Assembly: GCA_951213105.1 (NCBI GenBank)
Contig: OX578142.1
Location: 122,230,731-122,294,730, forward strand
Length of the DNA stretch: 64,000 nt
Reading direction: 5' to 3'
DNA from: Amaurobius ferox
Taxonomy: Eukaryota > Arthropoda > Arachnida > Araneae > Amaurobiidae
A program made the position numbers and the translations under genes. The notes under the pieces were generated by a model that saw nothing but the letters and a program-made list of their open reading frames with translations, searched no databases and was not told where the DNA came from. Below, piece by piece: positions 1-13,042 of this stretch; position 1 is the first letter of the stretch; every line of letters begins with the position of its first letter.

Positions 1-290
1 TATATCTATATTTTGATTATCTATGTTTTTATCAAAATGATTTAAATGTTTAATTTTTATGAGTGGAAGGCAAGGGATATAAAATTGTGTTTTTATCACT
101 TCTAACTCGTGAATATCTTGAATCCAATTTACACGTGACAAAACTATTTAATTAAAATTATATCGCGTTATATTATAAAATTATTTCCTTTTCCCAGTTT
201 TAATTGTTAGCAGCAAAAGAATATCAAATTGTGTATTTATTACTTTTAAGAAGCAAAGGGGTGTAAATCTTTGAAAATCCCTTTGTATAG
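1..290. other. AT-rich DNA, nothing recognised
   Basis: AT-rich stretch before the satellite array. I see no open frame, splice-bounded exon or known repeat terminus in it. The last part grades into diverged satellite units. Confidence 0.5.
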
Positions 291-2840
291 TTACCCCTAA
301 TTCGAATTTTTGATTTTTTTTCGCTGATCTGGGAGTTGAGATGGTTCAAATGAGACCCAGACCGTGATTTTACCTAGTGTAGAAGTATCAAATAATTTTG
401 ATATTTTAATACCCCTTTAAATCGTTCCCCCTAATTTAAATTTTGGAAATATTAGTATTTTCCTTTGATCTGGAAACTGAGACGAATCGAATGCGATTAA
501 AACCAAGATTCCATCTAGAGTAGAAGTGCTTGATATAAGCCAAGTTTTTTGAGGTTTTCTCTTACTCCTTTGTATTGTCGCCCCTAATTCGAATATTTCG
601 AAATATTAGATTTTTCCTTTAACCTTGAAGATTAGATAGATCGAATGAAACTAAAACCGAGATTCTAGTTAGTGTGGAAGTACTCGATTATTTTGAAAAG
701 TGGTTTTGAGTGCTTTAATTATCTCTTAGCAATCTCATCCCTAATTCGAATTTTTCGAAATATTAGATTTTTCTATAATCTTGAAGATTAGATAGATCGA
801 ATGAAACCAAAACCAAATTTCTAGTTAGTGTGGAAGTACTCGATAATTTTGAAAAGTTGTTTTGAGTGCTTTGATTATCTCTTAGCAATCATACCCCTAA
901 TTCGAATTTTTCGAAATATTAGATTTTTCCTTTAACCTTGAAGATTAGACAGATTGAATAAGGCCAAAACCGAGATTCTAGTTAGTGTGGAAGTACTCGA
1001 TAATTTTGAATAGTGGTTTTGAGTGCTTTAATTATCTCTTAGCAATCTCATCCCTAATTCGAATTTTTCGAAATATTAGATTTTTGCTTTAACCTTGAAG
1101 ATTAGACAGATTGAATGAGACCAAAATCGAGATTCTAGTCAGTGTGGAAGTACTCGATAATTTTGAAAAGTTGTTTTGAGTGCTTTGATTATCTCTTAGC
1201 AATCTTACACCTAATTCGAATTTTTCGAAATATTAGATTTTTCCTTTAACCTTGAAGATTAGACAGATTATGTGAAGCCAAAACCGAGATTCTAGTTAGT
1301 GTGGAAGTAATTTTGAAAAGTGGTTTTGAGTGCTTTAATTATCTCTTAGCAATCTCACCCCTAATTCGAATTTTTCGAAATATTGGATTTTTTCTATAAT
1401 CTTGAAGATTAGGCAGATCGAATGAAACCAAAACCGAGATTCTAGTTAGTGTGGAAGTACTCGATAATTTTGAAAAGTGGTTTTGAGTGCTTTGATTATC
1501 TGTTAGCAATATCACCCCTAATTCGAAATTTTTGAAATATTGGATTTTTCCTTTAACCTTGAAGATTAGTCAGATTGAATAAGGCCAAAACCGAGATTCT
1601 AGTTAGTGTGGAAGTACTCGATAATTTTGAAATGGGGTTTTGAGTGCTTTGATTATTTCTTAGCAATCTTACCCCTAATTCGAATTTTTCGAAATGTTAG
1701 ATTTTTGCTTTAACCTTGAAGATTAGACAGATTGAATGAGACCAAAATCGAGATTCTAGTTAGTGTGGAAATACTCGATAATTTTGAAAAGTGGTTTTGA
1801 GTTCTTTAATTATCTCTTAGCAATCTCATCCTTAATTCGAATTTTTCGAAATATTAGATTTTTTCTATAATCTTGAAGATTAGACAGATCGAATGAAATC
1901 GAAACCAAAATTCTAGTTAGTGTGGAAGTACTCGATAATTTTGAAACGTGGTTTTGAGTGCTTTGATTATCTCTTAGCAATCTCACCCCTAATTCGAATT
2001 TTTCGAAATATTAGATTTTTCCCTTTAACATTGAAGATTAGATAGATCGAATGAGATCAAAACCGAGATTCTAGTTAGTGTGGAAGTACTCGATAATTTT
2101 GAAAAGTGGTTTTGAGTGCTTTGATTATCTCTTAGCAATCTCACCCCTAATTCGAATTTTTCGAAATATTAGATTTTTCCTATAATCTTGAAGATTAGAC
2201 AGATCGAATGAGATGAAAACCGAGATTCTAGTTAGTGTGGAAGTACTTGATAATTTTGAAAAGTGGTTTTGAGTGCTTTGATTATCTCTTAGCAATCTCA
2301 CCCTTAATTCGAATTTTTCGAAATATTAGATTTTTCCTATAATCTTGAAGATTAGACAGATCGAATGAGACGAAAACCGAGATTCTAGTTAGTTGAAGGC
2401 CCAGACCACACGACCAACCCAGGGGGTTTATGGTATCATGTTGTGTGGTCGGGGAGATTCTAGTTAGTGTGGAAGTACTTGATAATTTTGAAAAGTGGTT
2501 TTGAATGCTTTGATTATCTCTTAGCAATCTTACCCCTAATTCGAATTTTTCGAAATATTAGATTTTTCTTATAATCTTGAAGATTAGTCAGATCGAATGA
2601 GACGAAAACCGAGATTCTAGTTAGTGTGGAAATACTCGATAATTTTGAAAAGTGGTTTTGAGTACTTTGATTATTTCTTAGCAATCTCACTCCCTAATTC
2701 GAATTTTCGGAACTTTAGCTATGCCCCTATGTCTCGAAGCTGAAACGAATCGAATGACACTAAAACTAAGATTCTAGCTATAGGGGAAGTTCTGGATAAT
2801 TTTGATACATCACCCCCTCGTTTAGTTAGTCAGTTCAGAG
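291..2840 (+). repeat. 157-bp tandem satellite array, about 16 units
   Basis: A block beginning CCCCTAATTCGAATTTTTCG recurs with CTAA anchors near 297, 431, 584, 741, 897, 1054, 1211, 1361, 1518, 1675, 1832, 1989, 2146, 2303, 2535 and 2692, so the period is 157 bp in the homogeneous core. The first two units and the last are diverged, as expected at array edges; the unit starting near 1211 has lost about 7 bp. Each unit also carries TTTGAGTGCTTTGATTATCT and AGTGTGGAAGTACTCGATAA. Short open frames crossing the array are by-products of the repetition. Non-coding satellite. Confidence 0.93.
2379..2468. mobile_element. 60-bp insertion with 15-bp target duplication inside a satellite unit
   Basis: The satellite sequence GAGATTCTAGTTAGT occurs at 2379-2393 and again at 2454-2468, with 60 bp of unrelated, more GC-rich DNA between (2394-2453). 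Removing one copy plus the 60 bp restores the 157-bp spacing, so this is a discrete insertion rather than unit drift. The insert contains the 8-bp inverted pair GACCACAC / GTGTGGTC and has no poly(A). A long target duplication suggests target-primed reverse transcription, for example of a small RNA or truncated SINE; the source is not recognised. Confidence 0.75.
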
Positions 2841-3572
2841 CATATTATAGAGACGAACGAGTATGAAGATCAGATTGGAATCCTTGGGCTTTATGACACC
2901 TTTTCAAGATGCTAGGATATTAATTCATATTGAAAAACTGAATTACTAGGAAATTAACTTATATTTAAAGACTTTTAGACACAACATGCTGATATCTCTC
3001 CAGCTTTGAACGCATTATGTAAACTAACCGTGAGACAATATATTGGACGTAATTAAATTTAAAATATCAGAAATACATTTTCTATTTTAAAAAGAAAATT
3101 TTTGTAGTCATCACTATTTACTGTGCTTAACATGGATTTTTTAAAACAATTTTAAATACTTAAGATGCATTTTAACTCAATGAAGTAACAGTAATCGGTA
3201 TAGCGTTGAAATATAAATTTTCGAATAATAATTTTTCTGAAAAGGAATTGCCATTGATAAGCTACGGTTCAACAGTTACTGTTCTTAATGTACGTGTTTA
3301 TTTTTTTTATCACTATAGATTAAATAAGAATTGAGGGGCAAAAGGATGATATTGAACGTATGGAATATGCAAGTTTCTTTACAATAAGATAAGTTAAAAA
3401 TAAATGTACAAAGTGCATTAATGAAGGTTTCAAGTATAGACTGTTTTGCAGGTGAGATTAGATCATTGAATCTACTGTTAGTTAATTATATAGATCTGCT
3501 GACTAAAGGTGATATTTTCTCTCCTATCGCTTGTTTATGTTTTCCCATGTTAACCCATTGGGGGGGGGGGGG
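2841..3572. other. Unassigned AT-rich DNA ending in a G-run
   Basis: No convincing gene. Short open frames near 3421-3612 (+) and 3524-3709 (-) show no recognisable domain and cross the start of a dispersed repeat, so I do not call them. A poly-G run lies at 3560-3572. Confidence 0.4.
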
Positions 3573-4064
3573 TATGTGGGCAGCGCATGACTCCCCCTAT
3601 ATAATCCAATGAATTTACTTCTTTCACAGCAAAAAATTGATGTACAAGATTCACAGCATATGATTTTAACGTTGAATTGTACATTTGGCGATTTTCTGAA
3701 TGACAACATGTAATACTATTTTGAAGTACCTAATTAACTTCTATTTCGCACAAATCTATTTTGTCAGTCGTCAATATTGATAGCATCTGCAATAAGCAAT
3801 ATAGTCCAGGCATTCAAATATCTTAATAATTAATTCATCAATTTGCCACCATTTTCGTTGATTTAGCGTCATTTTTGGAATTTGGGCGATGTTTTCGTCA
3901 GTTTGACAGCATTGAAATGTTGCTAAGCTGGCGATTCTTCTCCAAATGAGCCACCGAGATCGCCTGATTTATCGCAAGAGTTACAGATAGACGGTTAGTA
4001 AGGATTTTATATAAATAAATGATTATTGGCGAAGTATTGGGCTCCAAAATGCAAAACTATTACA

Positions 4065-4468
4065 CAAAATATCTGCTGCCAACCGTGCTGAAAACACCGG
4101 TTCTCGTTAGATCACCGAAGTCAAGCAGCATCGGATGCGGTTATTACTTGGGTGGGTGACCACCTTGGAACACCGCGTGCTGTTGGCACATTTCGGGCGC
4201 AGTAGCCGGGTGGTTTGCGCACTGGATTAGCACGCTGCCACAACTGCCGCTGTGTTCAAGCGGAGTAGGATTACGTTAAACATGTGGGTCCGTAAGTCCT
4301 TCCGAGAGATTGGTGGTAGGGGAAGGAGGGTACGGTCCCAGTGGAAGCATCCCCCACTGGGTTCCGGTCTAAATTGGGTGGCACTTCCCGGCCGTCCAAA
4401 CTGTTACCTTACACCTTTCTGGTAGGTCGGACGGTTTGGGTTTCAACAACAACAACAAAATATCTGCT
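4065..4468 (+). mobile_element. 5S rRNA-derived SINE, complete copy with 13-bp target duplication
   Basis: The body is 4078-4455 (378 bp), flanked by CAAAATATCTGCT at 4065-4077 and 4456-4468. Positions 4078-4187 match eukaryotic 5S rRNA: GCCAACCGTGCTG, ACACCGGTTCTCGT, AGATCACCGAAGTCAAGCA, the internal-promoter region TACTTGGGTGGGTGACC, and the closing GTGCTGTTGGC. About 9-10 bases near the 5' end are missing relative to normal 5S. The remainder is unrelated body sequence with a CCGTCC...GGACGG inverted pair and ends in a (CAA)n tail. This is the architecture of 5S-headed (SINE3-type) SINEs: a pol III promoter head and a LINE-related tail. It is not a functional 5S gene. Confidence 0.93.
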
Positions 4469-4770
4469 TACGTGTATGGAGCAAACTAGATCTACGAGAA
4501 ATTTGTCGTATAATATTGCATATGAAAAGTGAGCATATTTCGAGATAGTTTTTTTCTCGTTTCTTTTTTAATTTTATGTTACTTTTTTAATAATTTATTT
4601 GAATAATGTGCAATATCTCGAGAAAGGTACTTGCTAGGATTTTAAAGTTTCTGTCATTCGTTTTGAACTGAAAGAAACATTATATGAGAAGTGATTATTT
4701 GCGTAACATTATTGAAAGTTCTGATCTTTTAATGATTGTTTCAAAATTTCATTCGAAAATTGGGGCAATG

Positions 4771-4787
4771 AGGGGGGGGGGGGGGGA
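4771..4787. repeat. Poly-G run
   Basis: An uninterrupted G-run inside family A copy A1. Similar homopolymers occur at 3560-3572, 10764-10785 and, as C, at 22452-22463. Length may be an assembly or sequencing approximation. Confidence 0.8.
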
Positions 4788-4897
4788 GGTCTTTGAAGGA
4801 TTCGATTACCTTGAAAAGCAATATGGTTCCAGTATTTACCGATTCTATTAATTGTATCAAATTAAGTTTGAAACGCTGCATTCGTTCGTGAGATATC

Positions 4898-4915
4898 GCA
4901 CACACACACACGCAC

Positions 4916-4946
<31 letters not shown>

Positions 4947-5005
4947 TATATATATACATACACACATAATATATATACACACACACACACATATATATAT
5001 AAATA
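4898..5005. repeat. (CA)n/(TA)n compound microsatellite
   Basis: Alternating CA and TA tracts directly follow the TTCGTGAGATATCGC motif of family A. The tract continues beyond the Tigger insertion (7545-7666) and beyond the Tc1 insertion (9205-9229), so it was originally one microsatellite. Reading frames made of IYIYIY or THTHTH in it are not genes. Confidence 0.95.
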
Positions 5006-5255
5006 CAGTCGAACCTCCCAATAGCGGACACTCACGGGACTAAGACATTTGCCCGTTCACGGAAGTGTCCGTTATCGAAGAGTGCGCTGTCACGAAATGA
5101 ATTTATCTCACACATAGGCGATTTTGGAACTACAAGTAATATATTCTAATAAAAATGTTTTAACATAAGCAACATAAACTACTTTCGGCATAAAATTAAT
5201 TAAAATTAAAGATACGGTAATTACTAATTCAAAATAGTAAGTGAATAAATTGGAA

Positions 5256-5380
5256 AATACAGTGAATCAATAAATTTGAAAATACAGTGAATCAATAAAT
5301 TTGAAAATACAGTGAATCAATAAATTTGAAAATACAGTGAATCAATAAATTTGAAAATACAGTGAATCAATAAATTTGAA
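5256..5380 (+). repeat. 25-bp minisatellite, five perfect copies
   Basis: The unit AATACAGTGAATCAATAAAT plus TTGAA is repeated at 5256, 5281, 5306, 5331 and 5356 without a mismatch. It lies between the left terminal repeat of the Tigger element and the 3' end of its transposase. Perfect identity implies recent expansion inside an otherwise decayed transposon. Confidence 0.95.
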
Positions 5381-5490
5381 AATAAATACGGTAAAATTAA
5401 AAATACTAGTAAATGAAAAATAACTTACATTATTGCTTTAATACAGGAATAGTGTAAATACAGATGCAGCAAAATTTTGTTGTATTGAAA

Positions 5491-7004
5491 TTATTTAAAG
5501 AAATCCGTCAACACAGTTTGTTTTTTATACTTTCTTACCTCTACAGTTTTCTCTACATACATTTTCAGCTTGTTCATTATAATAAGCCCATCACTGTCCC
5601 TATTGTTTAAGAAGTACTTTTGAAGTGCCTCAGTGTATTTCAGTACATCCTGACTATTTAGGACATTACTTGAATCGTCAGCTACGATATCCGTACTTTC
5701 TTTGATGACATCCTCACTTTCTTCGATTTCATTTTTGTTCATGAAATCTCCTATTTCCAAGCCAGACTCCTCTGTGCATAATTCGTCATTAATAATGATA
5801 TACTCTTCTACTCTCGTTTCACCACTAAAACTTCTAATTAAAGAAAAAAATTCTTCGTTGATTTGATTTTCTGTATCATCATTTTCTTCCTCTGTTTCAG
5901 TCATTTTGAGGAACCTAGCCTTTCTGAAGCAGTTTTTACACAGTTTGAACTGACACCTTTAATAGCTTCTGATATCCAACAGGCTGCATCCAAAACTGTC
6001 ACAGATTTCGCTGTTTCCTTATTATTCGGGCAGGTTGAAGCTTTTGACAAAGTATGGCGCAATAGTAACTTTTTGTAGACGACCTTGAATGCTCGAATTA
6101 TTCCTTGATCTAAGGGTTGGCAAACTGATGTAGTGTTCGACGGGAATAAAATTAATTTTTCAGTTTAACTCTGTCTGTATGAGATGGAACATTGCCCATG
6201 AAGAGCAAAATCTTTCGTCGCTTTTTCGATATTTTTGAGTCCAATTCGGTCAGCCATTTTGCCATAATTTCGGACGTCATCCAGGCTGACTTGTTGGCTT
6301 CCCACTGCACACCTATCTCTACTAGGATCCTTATTCTTAAAACACCTTGGCTTCTTTGGTGTTACAAATTCACCAACCATATTGCAGCACAACATAACTG
6401 TCAATCTTTCTCTTGAAGCCTTGCCTCCAACGCACTTATTTTTTTTAAACACATTGTTTTGTATGGCAAAACTCTGAAAAATAGGCCAGTTTCATCCAAA
6501 TTGTAAATGTCCTTGGGTTGAAAATTTGCACACAAGCTTTCCAGTTTTTCAATCCAGTCTGACACCACCTCAGGGTTCACTGATTTAGCTTCACCACAAA
6601 TTGATTTAAATGTCACATTATGTCTAACACGAAATTTTTCGAGCCAGCCATTCGAAGCTTTGAAGTATGTTTTTCCTAATGATTCGGCGACTTCTTTAGC
6701 TTTTTCCTGCAACAAACGTTCGCTGACTGGAATGTTTTTTGCACGTACAGCACAAAACCAATCGAAGACGATTGAACCAATATCGTTTATCTTCACCAGT
6801 TTCGTTGTTTTTGCATTTTCGTTGCTGTTGCAGATCCAACGATTTCTTCTTTCTTTCTTTTTTTTGAGTAATTCTTCAATCTGTGTCTTTTCAACTCCAA
6901 AAACCTTCCGAAAGTGTTCGTAAACTGACTTTATCTTTTTCTGCAGCGTCGATTACTTCAATTTTTTTTTATTTTAACGTTAATCTTTTGCGTATAGATG
7001 CCAT
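5491..7004 (-). pseudogene. Tigger-type transposase pseudogene
   Basis: From the start codon at 7004 the pieces read in order: an N-terminal helix-turn-helix (KRLTLK...IEVIDAAEKDK, RTLSE, GKTQIEELLKK), a CENPB-type second DNA-binding domain (LLQEKAKEVAESLGKTYFKA, GWLEKFRVRHN), the first DDE motif YNLDETGLFFRVLP, then ERLTVMLCCNMVGEF, the pogo-typical PLDQGIIRAFK, and a C-terminal tail ending KQTVLTDFF, all characteristic of Tigger/jerky proteins. Stop codons and frameshifts occur near 6970, 6890, 6430, 6190 and 5920, so no protein is made from one frame. The second catalytic region reads ILLFMGNVPSH where an Asp is expected before Asn, so the active site is also lost. Confidence 0.93.
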
Positions 7005-7544
7005 GATGATAGAATATTCTACTAATCTCTAGCCTCAATTATAGTTAAAAAAGGAATTAAAAATCTCCGTTGGCGAAGAACGTCGCATCGTCCACCTCGA
7101 TTACGGACTTAAAAAGCGTGACCTTGACCATAATTTTAAAGAAACAGACTAACCCAATGAATGAAAATAAACACGTGTTTTGTAACGCAAGATAAACTAA
7201 CATTATATTCTAAAAACAAGCTACTAGCAGTATCACAGCCTTAGAGATAAGAATCAATAGAGAGATGAGAGCAGGAAGTGGAAATCCTCCCTCACCGGAG
7301 ATTTCTGACGGAGGTGCATGTGCACTCTTCTGCTATCGGTTCTATCCCCACCTGATGGGGAATTCATTACATCAAGGTTCACAGCAGGAACTGGGACAAC
7401 CCTAGTTTTATAAACCACGTGTTCGAAGGAATTCGTTTAAAAAAATAGAAAAAAAGTGCCAATACATTATTGTCTTATTTCAAGGGATCGGGGATTCAGA
7501 AATTGTCCGTTAACGGGGAGTGTCCGTTAAGGGAGGTTCGACTG

Positions 7545-9204
<1,660 letters not shown>

Positions 9205-9360
9205 TATATACATACATACATACATACATCACCTCATAAACGTTCGTTTCGATTTTAGGTATGCTGGAATCGTGCTTATTTGTTGAAGACTCGAATTCGA
9301 ATTTTCGACCCAGTTACAATACTTTCCTTATACATTACATATGTACGTAGGGAAAGAGTA

Positions 9361-10508
9361 AAAATCTGATGTGAGCAGCACATGACTTTCCCTCTAGATT
9401 CAAATTCACTTTGTAATTTCTTATTTCATTATGCATTAAATTGATTTTAATCGCAGAAAATAATATGGATAATTTTCTGATAGTATATCCATTTTGTTTT
9501 TTTATTGCATCTTCGTTTCGTTTGGCAACTTAATTCACTTTAAATTCTTCAGATCCTTAAAATTCCAAAAACTACAATAGTTCGAGAACGGTTTATCCTA
9601 CAGTCACAGGGTCAGATTTATTCGCTTAGTAGTCAAATTTTACATGTAGAACAAGTACTTAATTAATATATTTCATCAATTTTAGCCATTTATTTCAGAG
9701 TTTCATTATCTTTCACATGTAGTATTTTATTTTAGATCGATTATATTAGATTTGCGGACCATTTCACAAAAAAAAGCAGATTCTTTTTTCAGAATCGTAT
9801 CAAAATCTAACCAGCATCACAGTATCCAACGAGCGACTTATCTACCAAATTTTGTGTAATTTGATCAATTAATTTGTAAGCAAGAGTGGATACATACAAT
9901 TTTTGTGGTCCATTTTGCAATAAAGGCAAGTGCATTTATTCCGAGTCATACCAAAATCTAATCAGCACCACGGTCACCCACAAGTGACTTATCTACCAAA
10001 TTTTATGAAATTTAGTCGATTAGTTGAGTTACAGTGGATATATACAATTTTTGAGGGCCATTTCGTAAAAAAATGCAGGTTCTTCTTTTTCGAATCGTAT
10101 CAAAATTTAATCAGCACCAGGGTGACCCACAAGTGACTTATCTACCAAATTTTGTAAAATTTGATCAATTAGTTTTTAAGTTAGAGTGGATAAAGGCAAT
10201 TTTTGTGGGCCATTTCGCAAAAAAAGGCGGGTTGTTTTATACTGAATCGTACCAAAAACTAATCAGCACCAGGATCGCATACAAGTGAATTACTTACCAA
10301 GTTTTGTGAAATTCGGTCCACTAGTTTTTGAGTTAGAGTGGATGCAAGCATTGCACAGACAGACACACACACACACGTCACGCTAAAATAGTTTTTTCGT
10401 ATTCTAGAGGTCTCAAGACGTCTAGATCCGTTGAAATCTCGAGTTGCGATTTTCGGCATGATTCCAATACTTTCCTTATACATTACCATGCTTTGCAGGA
10501 AAAGTAAA
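9361..10508 (+). repeat. Family B dispersed repeat with four about 150-bp tandem units (B1)
   Basis: Starts AAAATCTGATGTGAGCAGCA, directly after the tail of family A copy A1, and ends with ACTTTCCTTATACATTACCA...GGAAAAGTA near 10508. Inside are four tandem units starting near 9756, 9906, 10054 and 10205, each with GGNCCATTTNGNAA, a CAAAATCTAATCAGCACCA phrase and GACTTATCTACCAAATTTTG. Open frames near 9930-10288 come only from this periodicity and have no domain. Families A and B share head and tail, so they look like related non-autonomous elements with different interiors. Confidence 0.8.
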
Positions 10509-10849
10509 AAGTCTAAAATCTCTAGCTCGTTTAGATTTGGGGACTTTTTCTCGTTGTTTTTGTCACGCATAGAAACAGAAAAGAGGTTTTATGTGTGTAT
10601 TTTTTTTTAATTGGATTAACTAATTAGAAATATTTTTAATATTTATCATGAATAATGCATTCATTTTGTATAAATATAAGAAATACTTATGATATTCTTT
10701 ACCGAATTTTTAAGAAAGTGCAAATCTACGTCTTTTCTGCATTTACGCTTGGCAAACAACAGCGGGGGGGGGGGGGGGGGGGGGGAAACTCTAAAATTAT
10801 ATGACCTAAAGACATAGGACTTTTTATCATATGTCGTGTAAAGAACCTT
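10509..10849. other. Unassigned AT-rich DNA with a G22 run
   Basis: No gene or known repeat seen. A long poly-G run lies at 10764-10785. Confidence 0.4.
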
Positions 10850-10900
10850 GCTGCCCCAACCTAGACTTGAACCCTGGATCTCTGAACTGGCCAGCCGCTC

Positions 10901-10954
10901 TGTCACACATGTGACGATCTTTGCTGTGAAGCAAAGATCGTCACATGTGTGACA
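10901..10954. repeat. Perfect 25-bp inverted repeat (54-nt hairpin)
   Basis: Arms 10901-10925 and 10930-10954 are exact reverse complements with a 4-nt loop (GTGA). The outer part reads TGTCACACATGTGACG and the inner part ATCTTTGCT. It lies at the edge of the GTGAC-rich insert, like the end of a foldback element. Confidence 0.95.
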
Positions 10955-11275
10955 GTAACGTTGTAGTCACGTGGCACCTGGGTCACAGTGTGACATCATA
11001 TTTGTGACTTCTATGCGACGTTACGTATTAGTAACTGTGTAACTTCATTGCGACTATATTCTGTGACGTTTCCACAATTTAAATTACACGTAACAATGTG
11101 ACGACATTACAATGGCAATTACAATGTGACGTCACAAACAAGTTAATATGCGACGTCACAAACGACCATGAAAATGACTTCGCTGTGACCTCAATATGAC
11201 ATTGCCGAGACGTATTGCGACGTCCCAAAGTCACAGTGGGACGTAAATCTTACGTCACTGTGAAAAAAATTCTGT
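10955..11275. repeat. GTGAC/GTCAC-rich degenerate repeat
   Basis: Variants of TGTGACGTCACAA, TGCGACGT and GTGTAACTT recur every 10-25 bp, for example TGTGACGTCAC near 11136 and GCGACGTCAC near 11151. The motif is self-complementary and matches the outer hairpin text, suggesting amplification from one short palindromic unit. It contains TGACGTCA cores, which look like CREB/ATF sites, but nothing shows a regulatory role. Confidence 0.75.
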
Positions 11276-11320
11276 TAGGGCGACACTCTACCGTTGAGCT
11301 ATTGGGATGATGTTCTAAGC

Positions 11321-11939
11321 TTTTATCCTTGAAGTGGACTCTGCATTCGTCATGACAAAACAAAAACATTCGGTGATAGGGTGATTACTAAATATCAGAA
11401 CTCATTCGTAAGGAAAGAGAAACCAAAATAGTGCTCATTGTTCATGCCCCTGAATCGTGCAGTTAACCATAATATTTCTCTAGACTTGAAATATTTATCA
11501 TAAACACACAATGAATAGCTTCTTATGAATTCACATGAATAGCTTCTTATCGATCAGTACACTCCAAAGCACATTGAAGCAAGTTTGCCCTTTTGCCACT
11601 TGGGGATTTAGGTGTTTTCAACGATAATCTAATATTATCTTTTTTTATTCATTATGAATTTCTATTGTGGTGTTGGAATTAGATGCTACGGGTCCCTATG
11701 GACTTTAAAAACCTGTCTGTCAAAATTGGGCCCTACAGTGGCTCGTCAACTCATTCAGATAGTGTTTGTATTGAATTTTGGAACTTTCTCCGCACAGGAA
11801 ACATTATTATTATATTAAATTTACACATTAATATATTTTAAATGTATATGGATATATTTTGTCAGTGAAAATGTGATATTAAAGCAATGGTGTGTAGAAT
11901 GTCTCTATTCAATTTCGTTTCATTTTTTTTCACCATATA
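11321..11939. other. Unassigned DNA
   Basis: I see no domain-bearing frame or known repeat terminus between the tRNA-like block and the Tc1 fragment. A short direct duplication around 11510-11545 (ATGAATAGCTTCTTAT twice) is the only feature noted. Confidence 0.4.
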
Positions 11940-12419
11940 CACCCTGTTGCAACAAAATATATGCACCCGTAAAAATTTGAGCAAAAGTTGCGAAACTCGG
12001 CATATAAATATCGTTCTAAAAGTTATGTAAATGATCACATTCTCAGCACCAATGTTATTATAGGGCTCATGCAACGCGCCTGAGAACGACGCACCGTGCA
12101 GCATTTAAAACGACCCGTGATCTCACTGACGGGCAATGGGGACTGGAATTTCTGCTTTGATACTGTAAGTTGTGTACAAAGATACCTTTGAGACGTACTC
12201 GACGGAGCTACGAATAATTGTCGGATTTAGAGGGAGGTCGCATCATTGGCTTAAGAGAAGCTGGTTGGTCCAACAGATGTATCAGTGGTCATCTAGGTCA
12301 GAGTGATATGATAGTTGCTTGGTGTTGACAACAGAAAAAGCATGTAACTGTCGCAGAGACTCCCCAGAAAGACAACTATTCGAGAGAATCCTGCAGTTAG
12401 GAAAGGAGACACATCCACA
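11940..12419 (+). mobile_element. Tc1-like transposon, 5' part only
   Basis: Begins CACCCTGTTGCAACAAAATA after TA, followed by ATATGCACCCGTAAAAA, the same terminus as the - strand element ending at 49716. From 12215 it encodes the Tc1 N-terminus: [35 protein letters not shown] and a TPQKD segment, interrupted by stops. It stops abruptly in the microsatellite at 12420, so the catalytic domain and right terminal repeat are missing. Confidence 0.88.
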
Positions 12420-12493
12420 CCAATATATATATATATATGTGTGTGTGTGTATGTATGTATATATGAATATATATGTATGTATATATATATATG

Positions 12494-12534
<41 letters not shown>
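12420..12534. repeat. (TA)n/(TG)n microsatellite
   Basis: TA, GTGTGT and TATG runs. The truncated Tc1 fragment ends exactly at its left edge. Confidence 0.95.

Positions 12535-13040
<506 letters not shown>

Positions 13041-13042
<2 letters not shown>

Larger units (their letters stand above)
5006..7544 (-). mobile_element. Tigger (pogo-type) DNA transposon, defective
   Basis: The element is 2539 bp, begins CAGTCGAACCTCCC and ends with the inverted complement (GGGAGGTTCGACTG), with TA on both sides (5004-5005 and 7545-7546), the target preference of the Tc1/mariner/pogo group. Subterminal GTGTCCGTTA motifs are repeated at both ends. It carries a decayed transposase on the - strand (5491-7004) and a 25-bp minisatellite (5256-5380). 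It sits in the microsatellite of family A copy A1. Confidence 0.95.
10850..11320 (-). mobile_element. tRNA-like (SINE head) sequence split by a hairpin-bearing insert
   Basis: On the - strand, 11285-11315 reads CCCAATAGCTCAACGGTAGA, a good tRNA D-arm / A-box, while 10865-10895 reads AGATCCAGGGTTCAAGTCTA, a tRNA T-arm / B-box. In a tRNA or tRNA-derived SINE these would lie 30-50 nt apart; here they are nearly 400 nt apart. The intervening DNA (about 10901-11283) starts with a perfect hairpin and continues as GTGAC-rich sequence. The simplest reading is a tRNA-derived SINE head interrupted by an insertion; a chance pair of boxes is less likely because order and strand are right. Confidence 0.6.

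Noticed and set aside
291..2840. CRISPR-like or promoter array
   Set aside because: Units are 157 bp, contiguous and without unique spacers; eukaryotic satellite.
4078..4187. Functional 5S rRNA gene
   Set aside because: The match is truncated by about 10 nt, fused to a non-5S body with a (CAA)n tail and flanked by 13-bp target duplications, so it is a SINE head.
9930..10288. Small proteins containing FFESYQNLISTR-type text (also 45643-45864)
   Set aside because: The apparent conservation is caused by about 150-bp tandem repetition of family B; no domain or splice context.
11136..11165. CREB/ATF regulatory cluster (TGACGTCA motifs)
   Set aside because: The motifs are part of a degenerate palindromic repeat with no promoter or gene nearby.
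10865..11315. Intact tRNA gene on the - strand
   Set aside because: D-arm and T-arm are separated by nearly 400 nt of repeat and there is no anticodon arm or acceptor pairing.
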